DNA of 64,000 bases from Sporosarcina quadrami. GTDB taxonomy: Bacteria; Bacillota; Bacilli; Bacillales_A; Planococcaceae. The notes under the pieces were generated by a model. That model searched no databases. It worked only from the letters and a program-made list of their open reading frames with translations, and was not told the origin of the DNA. Location of the stretch: contig NZ_JACSQN010000012.1 of assembly GCF_014836615.1 (NCBI RefSeq), forward strand, positions 56,650 through 120,649, in the 5' to 3' direction. Positions 27,619-36,577 of this stretch are shown here, piece by piece; the stretch's first letter is position 1; every line of letters begins with the position of its first letter. Made by a program: the position numbers and the translations under genes.

Positions 27619-28068
27619 TTGTATTTTATAGATCGAACTAAAATCAATGAAACGCTTACTTATATGGAAAGTTTATTAGCATTATTTGAAGGTCATCAAA
27701 AGTGGAATGAAGATAAAATTCATTCTTTGGCACTTGAAAGGATTGCCCATACTATCGTTGAGTCAATTATAGACGTCGGTAATTCCATGATTGACGGGTT
27801 CATTATGCGTGATCCAGGTAGTTACGACGATATTATCGATATTATGGAAGATGAAAAAGTCATTTCAACAGATATGGCAGATCCCCTGAAAAGAGTAATC
27901 GGCTTACGCAAAATGATCGTACGTGAATTTGTAGAAGTTGATAACGACGAAATCGAGTCCGTATTAACTGAGACAAAAGAAGTGATAAAAGAGTTTCCTT
28001 CCAAAGTACGATATTACTTGGAAAATGAACTTGGACCTATTTCGGCATTTAGCCCGCTGGAGCAATAA
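27619..28068 (+). CDS. yutE: DUF86/HEPN-like protein YutE
   Basis: A 149-residue all-helical DUF86 protein. The family is related to HEPN ribonuclease toxins, but no MNT nucleotidyltransferase antitoxin gene is adjacent and the catalytic RX4-6H motif is not evident, so I treat it as the chromosomal YutE rather than a toxin. TTG at 27619 has AGGAGGGG six bases upstream. It is 2 bp from yutF. Confidence 0.82.
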   Translation: MYFIDRTKINETLTYMESLLALFEGHQKWNEDKIHSLALERIAHTIVESIIDVGNSMIDGFIMRDPGSYDDIIDIMEDEKVISTDMADPLKRVIGLRKMIVREFVEVDNDEIESVLTETKEVIKEFPSKVRYYLENELGPISAFSPLEQ

Positions 28069-28070
28069 AT

Positions 28071-28832
28071 ATGCAACAATATAAAGCGGTTTGTCTGGAC
28101 CTTGACGGCACTGTTTATAAGGGAGCAAAAGTCATACCAGAAGCTCTTCATTTCATTGAAAAACTACAACAAGATGGAATTGAGCCATATTTTGTTACAA
28201 ATAACTCTTCGATGACTGCTGAACAGTTCACTCAAAAACTTTCCGCAATGGGTATAGCAACTCATCCGAACCAAATCATGACGTCGTCTCTTGCTTCTGC
28301 GAAGTATTGTAAAGAGCATTATGACGGTGCAACAGTCATGATGATTGGTGAAGTAGGTCTTAAAGCGGCATTGCAGGCTGAAGGTATTATTATAACGGAG
28401 TCCAATCCAGATGTTGTTATTGTAGGTATCGATCATGATATTTCATACGAAAAATTAACGCAAGCGAGCTTGGCTATACAAAGTGGTGCACACTTTATCG
28501 CAACGAATAAAGACAAGGCTTTGCCAACTGAAAGGGGACTCGTACCAGGTAACGGATCTTTTGTGAAACTGTTGGAAACGGCGACAGGTGTTGAGGCGCT
28601 TGAAGTTGGAAAACCGGCATCTCATATGTTGCACTTCATCCAACAAAAAGGCTATCGGAAAGAAGAAATGATTATGATTGGTGATAATTATGATACCGAT
28701 ATACAAGCAGGAATACGTTTTGGTATTGATACAATCCATGTAGGTGGTGGAGTGACATCTGTTGAGGATGTTTTGAAGAAGATGCAACAACCAACATATA
28801 TGTACAAGACACTTTTAGACTGGCATAAATAA
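28071..28832 (+). CDS. yutF: HAD-family phosphatase YutF (NagD-like)
   Basis: A 253-residue HAD hydrolase, subfamily IIA (NagD-like). Motif I is DLDGTVYKG (11-19), motif II the TNNSS segment, the lysine is in the VGKPASHM region, and motif IV is GDNYDTDIQAG. The substrate is probably a small phosphorylated metabolite such as a sugar or nucleotide phosphate; not determinable. Follows yutE by 2 bp. Confidence 0.9.
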   Translation: MQQYKAVCLDLDGTVYKGAKVIPEALHFIEKLQQDGIEPYFVTNNSSMTAEQFTQKLSAMGIATHPNQIMTSSLASAKYCKEHYDGATVMMIGEVGLKAALQAEGIIITESNPDVVIVGIDHDISYEKLTQASLAIQSGAHFIATNKDKALPTERGLVPGNGSFVKLLETATGVEALEVGKPASHMLHFIQQKGYRKEEMIMIGDNYDTDIQAGIRFGIDTIHVGGGVTSVEDVLKKMQQPTYMYKTLLDWHK

Positions 28833-28877
28833 AAAAAGTAGCGAGTAGGCAAGTTGGCCAATTCGCTACTTTTTTAC
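28830..28877. terminator. bidirectional terminator
   Basis: AAAAAAGTAGCGA pairs with TCGCTACTTTTTT (28863-28875) between convergent yutF and yuzB. Confidence 0.88.
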
Positions 28878-28898
28878 TTTTAAAAATATTTTATCGCT

Positions 28899-29135
28899 TT
28901 AGAAAAGAGGATTTTCCTCAATGAACTTATAGATTTCTTCCGTCAGTTCTTCAGCAGTGTCCGCTTGTACGACTTCACCATTCACAAGTGCATAGAGAGA
29001 ATCGGCACATTTCGTACAATAGCTCAAACAACCATATTCCAAAACATCTATATTCGGATCTCTTTCCAACGCTTCCAACGTTTTTTGTGAACCGTTGGCA
29101 AGATTACTTATACAAAATTCTACGATCGGATTCAA
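28899..29135 (-). CDS. yuzB: DUF1450 protein YuzB
   Basis: A 78-residue protein with four cysteines in FCISN and GCLSYCTKC, a thioredoxin/ferredoxin-like arrangement that may bind a metal or a cluster. It closely matches the Bacillus YuzB pattern (MNP.IEFC...LEYGCLSYC). TTG at 29135 matches that N-terminus and has GGTGAGGTG upstream; a GTG at 29144 is the alternative. Confidence 0.88.
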   Translation of the reverse strand: MNPIVEFCISNLANGSQKTLEALERDPNIDVLEYGCLSYCTKCADSLYALVNGEVVQADTAEELTEEIYKFIEENPLF

Positions 29136-29200
29136 AACGATCACCTCACCTATTTGAAATGCTACTATTTTTTTCTGTGCGCGTCAATTTCCGTGTCTTA

Positions 29201-29229
29201 TTGTGAAACATCTCACAAACTGTTATAAT
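29201..29229 (+). promoter_or_regulatory. extended -10 promoter overlapped by a Rex-like operator
   Basis: TTGTGAAACATCTCACAA (29201-29218) is an 18-bp inverted repeat one base off the Rex consensus TTGTGAAnnnnTTCACAA. Its first half is also the -35 (TTGTGA), 17 bp from TATAAT (29224-29229) with a TG extension. Binding of the NADH-sensing repressor Rex would block the promoter of the NADH dehydrogenase gene that follows. Confidence 0.75.
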
Positions 29230-29275
29230 CACTAATGTGAACAATACGGAAAAACGACAAATAAAGGAGACAACT

Positions 29276-30340
29276 ATGAGAAAACTAGTATTATTAGGTG
29301 CAGGTTACGGTAATATGCGCATATTACTTCGTCTGCTCAATAAAGAATTGCCGGCTGATCTCGACATTACACTTATTGACAGAACACCATTCCACAGCCT
29401 TAAGACTGAATTCTATGCTCTAGCAGCAGGAACGTCGCCAGATTCCGACATTCGTGTAGCGTTGCCGAAACATGAAAAACTGACTGTTATTGAAGCGGAA
29501 ATACTCGAAATTGATTTGGAAGATAAAGCAGTTCTCCTCGGAAATGGCGATGCTGTCCGATACGATGAACTTGTTATTGGTCTCGGTTGCGAAGATAATT
29601 ATCATGAAGTACCTGGAGCGGCTGAGTATACAGATAGTATCCAGACGATAGGGAAATCGCGCAATACGTACAAAAAACTACAAGGACTCGGTGGCGGTGC
29701 AACTGTCGGTATCGTAGGAGCTGGATTAAGCGGTATTGAACTTGCAAGTGAACTTAGGGAGAGTCGTCCAGATCTTAAAATTAAACTGTTCGACCGTGGT
29801 CCCCGTATTATGAAAGATTTTCCGGAAAGGCTGAGTAACTTTGTAAAAGGCTGGTTCGATAAACATGAAGTCGAAGTCATCTCAAACTCCAACATTACGG
29901 AAGTGGGCGAAAAAGTCCTCTACAATCATGAAGAGAAGATACCGGTTGACGTCGTTGTTTGGACAGCGGGTATCCAACCTGTAAAAAGCGTATTGGACTT
30001 AGAAGTCGAGAAAGATCGTGGACGGGTCATACTTAATCAATATCATCAGATTCCAAACTTTGAAGAAGTTTATGTTGTAGGTGACATAGCAGCCTTACCA
30101 CACGCTCCAAGTGCTCAACTGGCGGAGGAGCAGGCTGAACAAATCGTGAAAGTCCTACGTTTAGTATGGAATAACGAAGCATTACCTGCTGAAATGCCTG
30201 AAATTAAGCTTAAAGGATTTATGGGTTCTTTAGGAAAGAAACAAGGTTTCGCTTATCTAGCGGATCGTACTGTTACAGGAAGAATTGCGAGACTGTTAAA
30301 GTCAGGCGTTCTGTGGATGTACAAATGGCATAATGGTTAA
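29276..30340 (+). CDS. yutJ: NADH dehydrogenase-like flavoprotein (YutJ type)
   Basis: A 354-residue type II NADH dehydrogenase-like protein: FAD motif LLGAGYGNMRILL (5-17), second dinucleotide motif GIVGAGLSGIELA (about 142-154), and the FAD-contacting VYVVGDIAALP near 268. It probably oxidises NADH at the membrane and passes electrons to quinone; no transmembrane helix, only an amphipathic C-terminal end. AAAGGAGA precedes the ATG at 29276. The Rex-like operator in front links expression to NADH level. Confidence 0.88.
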   Translation: MRKLVLLGAGYGNMRILLRLLNKELPADLDITLIDRTPFHSLKTEFYALAAGTSPDSDIRVALPKHEKLTVIEAEILEIDLEDKAVLLGNGDAVRYDELVIGLGCEDNYHEVPGAAEYTDSIQTIGKSRNTYKKLQGLGGGATVGIVGAGLSGIELASELRESRPDLKIKLFDRGPRIMKDFPERLSNFVKGWFDKHEVEVISNSNITEVGEKVLYNHEEKIPVDVVVWTAGIQPVKSVLDLEVEKDRGRVILNQYHQIPNFEEVYVVGDIAALPHAPSAQLAEEQAEQIVKVLRLVWNNEALPAEMPEIKLKGFMGSLGKKQGFAYLADRTVTGRIARLLKSGVLWMYKWHNG

Positions 30341-30345
30341 TGAAG

Positions 30346-30387
30346 AAAATCCCTCACATGCTTTTAAGCATACTGGAGGGATTTTTC
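30346..30387. terminator. terminator between yutJ and yuzD
   Basis: AAAATCCCTC pairs with GAGGGATTTTT, with an inner ATGCTT/AAGCAT hairpin. Confidence 0.88.
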
Positions 30388-30418
30388 TCATTTATCGAAT
30401 TCAATTATCATTCGTTAA

Positions 30419-30748
30419 TCAGCTTTGGGCGACGTAACCGTGTTTTTCAAGAGCAGTAAAAACAGGCTTCAGTTGGATATGTCCCTCACCAATCACTTCA
30501 TCTGCAATAATAACTAGTGGATAGAAAAATTCATCATTCAATACTTGCTCGGCAATCTCTTTCTGTTTGGCATCTGTAAGGTCAGATTCGATATCAATGT
30601 ATTCGATTTCAAAAGGCTGTTCAGGATACTTTCGACCGATAGCAGCTTGTAGCCATTCGTACGTATCCTTGGACGAAGGCGAATTGACACAGCTTGCACA
30701 GATGATATCCGCCCCATAAATTTCGATTTTCACTTTGTTTGTACTCAA
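30419..30748 (-). CDS. yuzD: DUF1462 protein YuzD
   Basis: A 109-residue thioredoxin-fold-like protein with CASCVNSPSSKDTYEWLQAA, typical of YuzD. The CxxC suggests a redox or metal role, unproven. TTG at 30748 lies eight bases after AAGGGG; an ATG at 30766 overlaps that ribosome site. It is divergent from the NifU-like gene, a conserved neighbourhood (yuzD-yutI). Confidence 0.85.
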   Translation of the reverse strand: MSTNKVKIEIYGADIICASCVNSPSSKDTYEWLQAAIGRKYPEQPFEIEYIDIESDLTDAKQKEIAEQVLNDEFFYPLVIIADEVIGEGHIQLKPVFTALEKHGYVAQS

Positions 30749-30833
30749 TGAAATAACCCCTTCCATCTTCTCTATTGGATTTTTTTCTTAATCCAGTTTA
30801 TAATAAGTATAATGAAAGGGGAGACATAAAACA

Positions 30834-31070
30834 ATGACAGATACAGCAATGATGGAACCAGTACAAGAAGTTTTGAATAAATTACGTCCATTCCTACTTA
30901 GAGATGGTGGAGACTGTGAATTAGTTGATATCGAAGAGGGGATTGTAAAGTTGCGTCTACTAGGCGCTTGCGGCACATGCCCTAGTTCAACGATTACATT
31001 GAAAGCCGGCATTGAAAGAGCACTGCTTGAAGAAGTGCCTGGCGTAGTAGAAGTAGAACAAGTATTTTAA
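30834..31070 (+). CDS. yutI: NifU-like Fe-S scaffold protein
   Basis: A 78-residue protein consisting only of the NifU C-terminal domain, with [16 protein letters not shown] and the cluster-binding CGTCPSS. It likely carries or transfers Fe-S clusters. GGGGAG lies ten bases before the ATG. A terminator follows. Confidence 0.93.
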   Translation: MTDTAMMEPVQEVLNKLRPFLLRDGGDCELVDIEEGIVKLRLLGACGTCPSSTITLKAGIERALLEEVPGVVEVEQVF

Positions 31071-31076
31071 TTATCA

Positions 31077-31107
31077 CAAAAGCGGACTGCTAATCAGTCC
31101 GCTTTTG
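31077..31107. terminator. bidirectional terminator
   Basis: CAAAAGCGGACTG pairs perfectly with CAGTCCGCTTTTG across a 5-nt loop, between convergent yutI and the DUF2225 gene. Confidence 0.92.
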
Positions 31108-31795
31108 CTATTACTTGCTCTCTTTTTTCGCGAATTTCCTGCCAACGTTCTTTTGCCATTTCGATAATATGAGGTTCGGTTGAAGTACGTTGACCTTCTA
31201 TCACTTTGGAGAAATTACGTGTTGCTCCTTCAGCATCACCAATTTGATGGGAAAGCTCTGCTATCATATAGAGCACCCTTGTTTCAGACATCTGCGTACC
31301 GACATGATCGCCTTCAGAATAAGCTTCTGTGTATAAGTCTCGTGCAATCGACCGGAATCTTTTCTCTGTGTCGTATTCTTGTAAATCATTGTACAGCCAA
31401 GCAATTCTTAATGTAATTCCTGCCATCGTCAACGATTTTTCCTTTTTGACACTTGCACTTAAGTAAGCAAGTTTATACGCTTCGATTGCTTCCTCTATTG
31501 TTCGTCCATTTCCAAACGATCGACCACTCCATAAGGAAGTAATGGTGTCCGTAATTTCCTTTTTAACACCTGGAGCAAAGTAAGTTGAAAAATCATCTGT
31601 ATATGAAAATCCGCAATGTGGGCAAACAGCGACATTATACAATAATGGATTGATCGCCATATCCGCATAAACAGGTTTAAAATCAGTATCGTGTTTTTGA
31701 ACACGCACAAACCGTGAGCGAATCTTAGTTGTAGTAAATTTCTCCTTGCAATTTATGCACTCCATTTTCTTCATGTATGCAGGACTTATCTCCAT
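31094..31795 (-). CDS. DUF2225 family protein
   Basis: A 233-residue DUF2225 protein. Two zinc-knuckle-like pairs, CINCKEKF (14-21) and CPHCGFSY (about 58-65), are followed by a helical TPR-like region to the C-terminus. Function unknown; it is often found in Firmicutes beside Fe-S or sporulation genes. The ATG at 31795 follows AAAGGATG. Confidence 0.85.
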   Translation of the reverse strand: MEISPAYMKKMECINCKEKFTTTKIRSRFVRVQKHDTDFKPVYADMAINPLLYNVAVCPHCGFSYTDDFSTYFAPGVKKEITDTITSLWSGRSFGNGRTIEEAIEAYKLAYLSASVKKEKSLTMAGITLRIAWLYNDLQEYDTEKRFRSIARDLYTEAYSEGDHVGTQMSETRVLYMIAELSHQIGDAEGATRNFSKVIEGQRTSTEPHIIEMAKERWQEIREKREQVIAKAD

Positions 31796-31918
31796 TCCTA
31801 TTCATCCTTTCGTACTATTATTTCTATTATACATTATATCGGCTCGTTTGGAGTAAATATGATTGCTTATTGACTAAAAAGATTGTTATGATAAAGAAAA
31901 GTGGGAAGGTGGATGTAA

Positions 31919-32284
31919 ATGACACAATACGTTGAAATTACTGAATCTGCTGCATATCATGTGAAAGAAATGATGGCTCATAATGGTGAAGAGAATTCAT
32001 TTTTGCGCGTCGCTGTTAATGGCGGTGGTTGCAGCGGTTTGACATATGGTTTAGGTTTTGAGGAAAATAAATCTGATGAGGATTATATGCTAACTCAGCA
32101 TGGTATAAATATTGTTTTGTCAAAAGAAGATGCAGACATACTTGAAGGTACGATAGTGGACTACAAAGAGTCGTTAATGGGCGGCGGATTTACCATCGAA
32201 AATCCAAACGCCATCGCTTCATGTGGTTGTGGAACTTCATTTAGAACAGCAAAAAAAGTAGGAACACCAGAAGTATGTGAGTAA
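31919..32284 (+). CDS. yutM: HesB/IscA-family Fe-S protein
   Basis: A 121-residue A-type carrier with the three conserved cysteines: one in GGCSGLTYG (about residue 40) and two in CGCGTSF near 102-104. It probably delivers Fe-S clusters. A GGAAGGTGG site precedes the ATG. The C-terminus extends about 15 residues past the last motif. Confidence 0.92.
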   Translation: MTQYVEITESAAYHVKEMMAHNGEENSFLRVAVNGGGCSGLTYGLGFEENKSDEDYMLTQHGINIVLSKEDADILEGTIVDYKESLMGGGFTIENPNAIASCGCGTSFRTAKKVGTPEVCE

Positions 32285-32348
32285 AAAAAGACCCTTTCTT
32301 CAATCGACTGATTCTCTCGATGAATCACTTATTTGAAGGAGGGTCTTT
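32284..32348 (+). terminator. terminator after yutM
   Basis: AAGACCCTTTCTTCAA pairs with TTGAAGGAGGGTCTT around an inner TCGA/TCGA, followed by TATTATT. Confidence 0.7.
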
Positions 32349-32413
32349 ATTATTATCTAAAATTATATATTTTAATATTAAAGGGTTGAAAATCCCTAGT
32401 AAAAGGGCTACTA

Positions 32414-32446
32414 TTGTAAGGTAGAAGTTTGTCGAATATAGACAAA
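32414..32446 (+). promoter_or_regulatory. promoter with overlapping palindrome before yumB
   Basis: TTGTAA (32414-32419) and TATAGA (32437-32442) are 17 bp apart. A perfect inverted repeat TTTGTC-N7-GACAAA (32428-32446) covers the -10, so a dimeric repressor could bind there. The protein is unknown and this does not match Rex. Confidence 0.5.
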
Positions 32447-32528
32447 TGCCAGGACTGAGCAAAACGTCGTATGAACCGATTGTCAACGGACCCGGCACAT
32501 AATAAATTAAAAGGTGGTTTCGATTTTC

Positions 32529-33746
32529 GTGAAAAGACCGACAATCTTAGTATTAGGTGCGGGTTACGGCGGTTTATCCACAGTCGTCAACTTGCAGAAA
32601 TCCATTGGTGCTGACGATGCAAATATCGTACTGATCAATAAAAATGAGTACCATTACGAATCCACGTGGTTGCATGAAGCGGCTGCAGGAACTTTGTCAC
32701 CTGAACAAGTTCGTTATGACATCAAAAATGTCATTAACGAAGGCAAAGTGAAATTTGTTCAAGCTGAAGTGACGGCTATCGATATTCCTGGAAAAGTCGT
32801 TACGACTAATGTCGGAACGCATACGTATGACTATCTTGTCATCGGTTTAGGATTCGAAGGTGAAACATTCGGCATTACAGGTCTTGACAAGTATGCATTG
32901 TCTATTGCTAACGTAAAAGCTGCTCGCCAAATCCGTGAGCATATAGAATACCAATTCGCAACATGGTCACTTGATGAAGTGAAGGACGATAGCCGTTTGA
33001 CAATCGTTGTCGGTGGTGCTGGATTCACAGGGATTGAATTCCTTGGTGAACTTGGTAACCGTGTACCTGAACTTTGTGAAGAATTCGATGTTCCGAAAGA
33101 AAAAGTCCGTGTAATCTGTGTTGAAGCAGCGCCTATGGTGTTACCAGGATTCGATCCTGAACTTGTAGATTATGCTGTAAGACAATTAAAATCTAAAGGT
33201 ATCGAATTCTCGATTGGAACTCCAGTTGTTGAAGCGACTCCTGAAGGCGTTAACATTAAAAAAGGCGAAGATGAATTTGAATTCATCAAAGCTGGTACTG
33301 TCGTTTGGGCAGCAGGTGTCCGAGGAAACCGTCTTATCGAAGAGACAGGTATCGAAAACATGCGTGCACGTGTTAAAGTCGACAAAGATCTTCGTGCTCC
33401 AGGACATTCTGACGTATTCATCGTCGGTGACTGCGCATTGATGATTAATGAAGAGACGAACCGTCCTTATCCACCAACTGCACAAATTGCTATGCAACAA
33501 GGTGATATGTGTGCAAACAACATCATCGCGCTGATGAAAGGCGAACCAACATCTGAGTTCGTGCCTGATCTAAAAGGAAGTATTGCTTCCCTTGGTGATG
33601 ACGATGCAATCGGTGTTGCTTTCGGTAAGAAATTGTTCGGTAAAAAAGCTTCCTTCATGAAGAAGATGGTTGATAACCGTGCTCTATATCTGATTGGTGG
33701 AGTTGGGCTTACACTTAAAAAAGGTAAATTCAATCTACTTAAATAA
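32529..33746 (+). CDS. yumB: NADH dehydrogenase-like flavoprotein (YumB type)
   Basis: A 405-residue type II NADH dehydrogenase relative: FAD motif [14 protein letters not shown] (7-20), NAD motif [17 protein letters not shown] (about 160), and [11 protein letters not shown] near 300. It should feed electrons from NADH to the quinone pool. The GTG at 32529 follows AAAAGGTGG; a GTG at 32514 lies inside that site. Second enzyme of this kind within 3.3 kb, but only yutJ has the Rex-like site. Confidence 0.9.
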   Translation: MKRPTILVLGAGYGGLSTVVNLQKSIGADDANIVLINKNEYHYESTWLHEAAAGTLSPEQVRYDIKNVINEGKVKFVQAEVTAIDIPGKVVTTNVGTHTYDYLVIGLGFEGETFGITGLDKYALSIANVKAARQIREHIEYQFATWSLDEVKDDSRLTIVVGGAGFTGIEFLGELGNRVPELCEEFDVPKEKVRVICVEAAPMVLPGFDPELVDYAVRQLKSKGIEFSIGTPVVEATPEGVNIKKGEDEFEFIKAGTVVWAAGVRGNRLIEETGIENMRARVKVDKDLRAPGHSDVFIVGDCALMINEETNRPYPPTAQIAMQQGDMCANNIIALMKGEPTSEFVPDLKGSIASLGDDDAIGVAFGKKLFGKKASFMKKMVDNRALYLIGGVGLTLKKGKFNLLK

Positions 33747-33767
33747 TTGTTATCGTTTATGCCTCAA

Positions 33768-33800
33768 AACACCTGCCCGTAAAACGGCAGGTGTTTTTTT
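33768..33800 (+). terminator. terminator after yumB
   Basis: AACACCTGCC pairs with GGCAGGTGTT and is followed by T7. Confidence 0.92.
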
Positions 33801-33972
33801 CAAGATGAAAGGAAATAGAGGAATAAATCGAGCGACAACTGAACTCATTAGTCATCAAAAAGTACGCATTGGTAGTAGTTAGTGAAACGGACATAATTCC
33901 GTCACGGGGCATTTGATTGAAAGCTTGTAGCCATTGTTGTAAAATGGTGAGTGGAAAGCGGAGGTAGAAAAA

Positions 33973-34299
33973 TTGGGAACAATTTCATTGACGCATGTCG
34001 TCTTATCCATACTTATTTTTATGGTCATGTTTTTTGGAATAGGTTTCTTGTTGAACATGTTACTTCGTATGACATGGTTAATGGCTATTATCTATCCGAT
34101 TGTCGTCATTTTAATTATCGATGAAGTTAGAGTGTATGAGTATATTACAAAACCAGGCTATGCTTTTGGAATGCTTGGCGATAAAATACTCTCCCTTCAT
34201 GCTGCGGATATTATTATTTTAACTGCCGGATTGGTCGGAGCGATTATTTCAGGTTTTGTCATGAAGATATTGCGTAAACAAGGTTATCAGATGTTTTAA
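33973..34299 (+). CDS. yuiB: YuiB-like membrane protein
   Basis: A 108-residue protein with three hydrophobic segments (about 8-30, 33-52, 75-95), matching Bacillus YuiB in size and context. Function unknown. TTG start after GCGGAGG at 33958-33964. It is convergent with yuiD. Confidence 0.8.
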   Translation: MGTISLTHVVLSILIFMVMFFGIGFLLNMLLRMTWLMAIIYPIVVILIIDEVRVYEYITKPGYAFGMLGDKILSLHAADIIILTAGLVGAIISGFVMKILRKQGYQMF

Positions 34300-34311
34300 T
34301 CGATACGAAAC

Positions 34312-34343
34312 AAAAAGCGCTCCCTTAAGGGAACGCTTTTTTT
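34312..34343. terminator. bidirectional terminator
   Basis: AAAAAGCGCTCCCTT pairs with AAGGGAACGCTTTTT (one mismatch), with T7, between yuiB and yuiD. Confidence 0.85.
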
Positions 34344-34821
34344 ATGCTACGATGAATGTGTACGTAATGATAGAAATGAGAATACCCGTGACAGAACCGG
34401 CAAACACTTCACTCGGTTTATGACCAAGGAGCGTTTTTAACTCCAAAATCTTTTGTTGTCCATCTTTTTGTGGCCAACCTTTCACTTCTGTAACGAATGT
34501 TTGAATGTCTAAGCGCATCTGATTAATAATTAGCGCTTGCTGTCCTGCCTGATACCGGATACCTGTCGCATCAAACATGACGATAACAGCGAAAATAGCG
34601 GAAACAGCAAACATAGGTGAATCAAGTCCGACCTCATAAGCGATGGCGGTAGTCAACGCAGAAACTGCTGCAGAATGGGAACTTGGCATTCCACCTGTAG
34701 ACGTCATCAATTTCCAATCCAATTCTCGTGTCAATAAAAAATGAATAGGGATCTTCACAAACTGCGCAAAAAATATAGCGAATAAAGCCGCAAGGAGCGG
34801 AGTGTTTTGTAAGAGGTCCAT
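34342..34821 (-). CDS. yuiD: divergent PAP2-family membrane protein YuiD
   Basis: A 159-residue DUF212 protein with the phosphatase-like motif GGMPSSHSA (about 43-51) and four hydrophobic segments. It is related to acid phosphatase/vanadium haloperoxidase domains; the substrate is unknown. ATG at 34821 has AAGGAG eight bases upstream, better than GTG at 34830. Confidence 0.88.
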   Translation of the reverse strand: MDLLQNTPLLAALFAIFFAQFVKIPIHFLLTRELDWKLMTSTGGMPSSHSAAVSALTTAIAYEVGLDSPMFAVSAIFAVIVMFDATGIRYQAGQQALIINQMRLDIQTFVTEVKGWPQKDGQQKILELKTLLGHKPSEVFAGSVTGILISIITYTFIVA

Positions 34822-34976
34822 TAAGTCCACTCCTTTTCTAAAAAATGAAAAATATAAATGTAGTATACCATATTAACGTTTGTGAGTGAGGATAGTCCGA
34901 CAATCGAATTAATATTTTCAGTTTGTTCAATCGTTAGTATATAATAGAATATGAATGAAAAGGGGGAGTCAGTCAA

Positions 34977-36479
34977 ATGAAAGCCTTATTTAATGAAAAT
35001 GGATTTAATAATGTAAATGCTGAAACACTTGTAATCGGTGTTCCTGAACATCCGGAGAATGTAAATGGATGGGATGGATTTGCAAAAGCTTTCAGTCCAC
35101 GTCTTATGGAATGGATTAAATCAGGAGATATTAAAACTGAATTTAAGAGTATTGTAAAAATGCCTGCACTTGAAGTGGGAAGCTTTGAACGAGTACTATT
35201 TATCGGACTTGGAACGACGAAAAAACTAACTGAAGATCGTTTGCGTCAAGCGTTTGCAGCTGTTGGAAGAGAATTGGCTTCGTCAAAAGTCACATCAGTT
35301 GCAATATGGACAGCTCCGTTTAAGAACGAAGAACTTACTTGCGAGGACGTCGTATTTGCAGCTGGAGAAGGAATCGGAATGGGCGGTTATAAGTTCGAAG
35401 GCTACCGCACTGATTCAAACGAAAAAGATGTAATACTTGAATCCATCAGTTTCTTATCAGATGCAGACCAAGAAGAGCTTAAAGCGGCGTTTGAAGTCGG
35501 CAGTACATATGCCCATGCGGTAAATGAGGCACGTACATTGGTCAATATGCCGCCGAATATATTAACGGCGACAAAAATGGCGGATTACGCTAAAGAACTT
35601 GCAGAGCAATATGATTTTGAAATCGAAGTTCTTGGTAAAAAAGAAATGGAAGAACTCGGCATGGGCGCTATTTTAGCAGTTAATAAAGGCTCTGTCGAAG
35701 AGCCGCGTCTCATCGTCATGAAATATGCAGGTACGGATCAATGGGAAGACGTTGTTGGTTTAGTCGGTAAAGGTGTAACGTATGATACTGGCGGATATTC
35801 TTTAAAGCCGCGTGAAGGCATGGTCGGTATGAAAGGGGATATGGGTGGCGCGGCTGCAGTGCTTGGCGCGATGCGTATCATCGGTGAATTACGTCCTGCG
35901 AAAAACGTTATTGCCGTTATCGGTTCTACGGACAATATGATTTCCGGTGAAGCATTTAAACCGGATGACGTCATTACATCATTAAGTGGCAAAACGATTG
36001 AAGTCTTGAACACTGATGCGGAAGGCAGACTTGTCCTTGCGGATGCTGTGACGTATGCATTGCAATCGGGTGCAAACTATTTAATCGATGTAGCTACATT
36101 GACGGGTGGAGTAATTGTAGCACTAGGTAACGATAAAACAGGTGCCTTAACGAATAACGAAGAATTTTTCGAAGAATTCATGCAGGCGTCTATGGAAACA
36201 GGCGAATTTGTTTGGAGACTTCCTTTGACGGAAAATGACAAAAAGCGTATTCGCAAGAGTGATGTTGCTGATTTGAACAATTCACCTGGACGTGACGGCC
36301 ATATGATTTTCGGCGGCGGATTTGTAGGGGAATTTGCAGGAGATACTCCGTGGATTCACTTGGATATCGCAGGTACGTCTGAAGCATCAGCACCTCATGA
36401 TTTAGGTCCTAAAGGTGCAACGGGTGCTATGGTGCGTACTCTTGCTACAATCGTCGAGCGGATGGCGCAGGAAGATTAA
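34977..36479 (+). CDS. pepA: leucyl aminopeptidase (M17)
   Basis: A 500-residue M17 aminopeptidase releasing N-terminal residues from peptides in the cytoplasm. The catalytic domain shows GKGVTYDTGGYSLKP, MKGDMGGAAAV and NTDAEGRL, which hold the two metal ligands and catalytic residues; the N-terminal macro-like domain covers about 1-170. GGGGGAG precedes the ATG. A TATAAT at 34940-34945 is a likely -10 with a poor -35. Confidence 0.95.
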   Translation: MKALFNENGFNNVNAETLVIGVPEHPENVNGWDGFAKAFSPRLMEWIKSGDIKTEFKSIVKMPALEVGSFERVLFIGLGTTKKLTEDRLRQAFAAVGRELASSKVTSVAIWTAPFKNEELTCEDVVFAAGEGIGMGGYKFEGYRTDSNEKDVILESISFLSDADQEELKAAFEVGSTYAHAVNEARTLVNMPPNILTATKMADYAKELAEQYDFEIEVLGKKEMEELGMGAILAVNKGSVEEPRLIVMKYAGTDQWEDVVGLVGKGVTYDTGGYSLKPREGMVGMKGDMGGAAAVLGAMRIIGELRPAKNVIAVIGSTDNMISGEAFKPDDVITSLSGKTIEVLNTDAEGRLVLADAVTYALQSGANYLIDVATLTGGVIVALGNDKTGALTNNEEFFEEFMQASMETGEFVWRLPLTENDKKRIRKSDVADLNNSPGRDGHMIFGGGFVGEFAGDTPWIHLDIAGTSEASAPHDLGPKGATGAMVRTLATIVERMAQED

Positions 36480-36510
36480 GCTGATTCGTTAATTGTAAGT
36501 CTAAATAGTA

Positions 36511-36552
36511 GCTCGGGTGGTCACTTGTCATGACTTCCCGGGTGTTTTTTAG
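36511..36552 (+). terminator. probable terminator after pepA
   Basis: An imperfect stem GCTCGGGTGGTCA/TGACTTCCCGGGT is followed by GTTTTTT. Confidence 0.55.
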
Positions 36553-36577
36553 TTGCAGATCATTTATTATCCATATG

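Noticed and set aside
27619..28068. HEPN toxin of a toxin-antitoxin pair
   Set aside because: No nucleotidyltransferase partner adjacent and no clear catalytic motif; the conserved yutD-yutE-yutF order argues for a housekeeping protein.
33804..33881. 25-codon frame between yumB and yuiB
   Set aside because: It starts right after the terminator T run with no ribosome site and no recognisable product.
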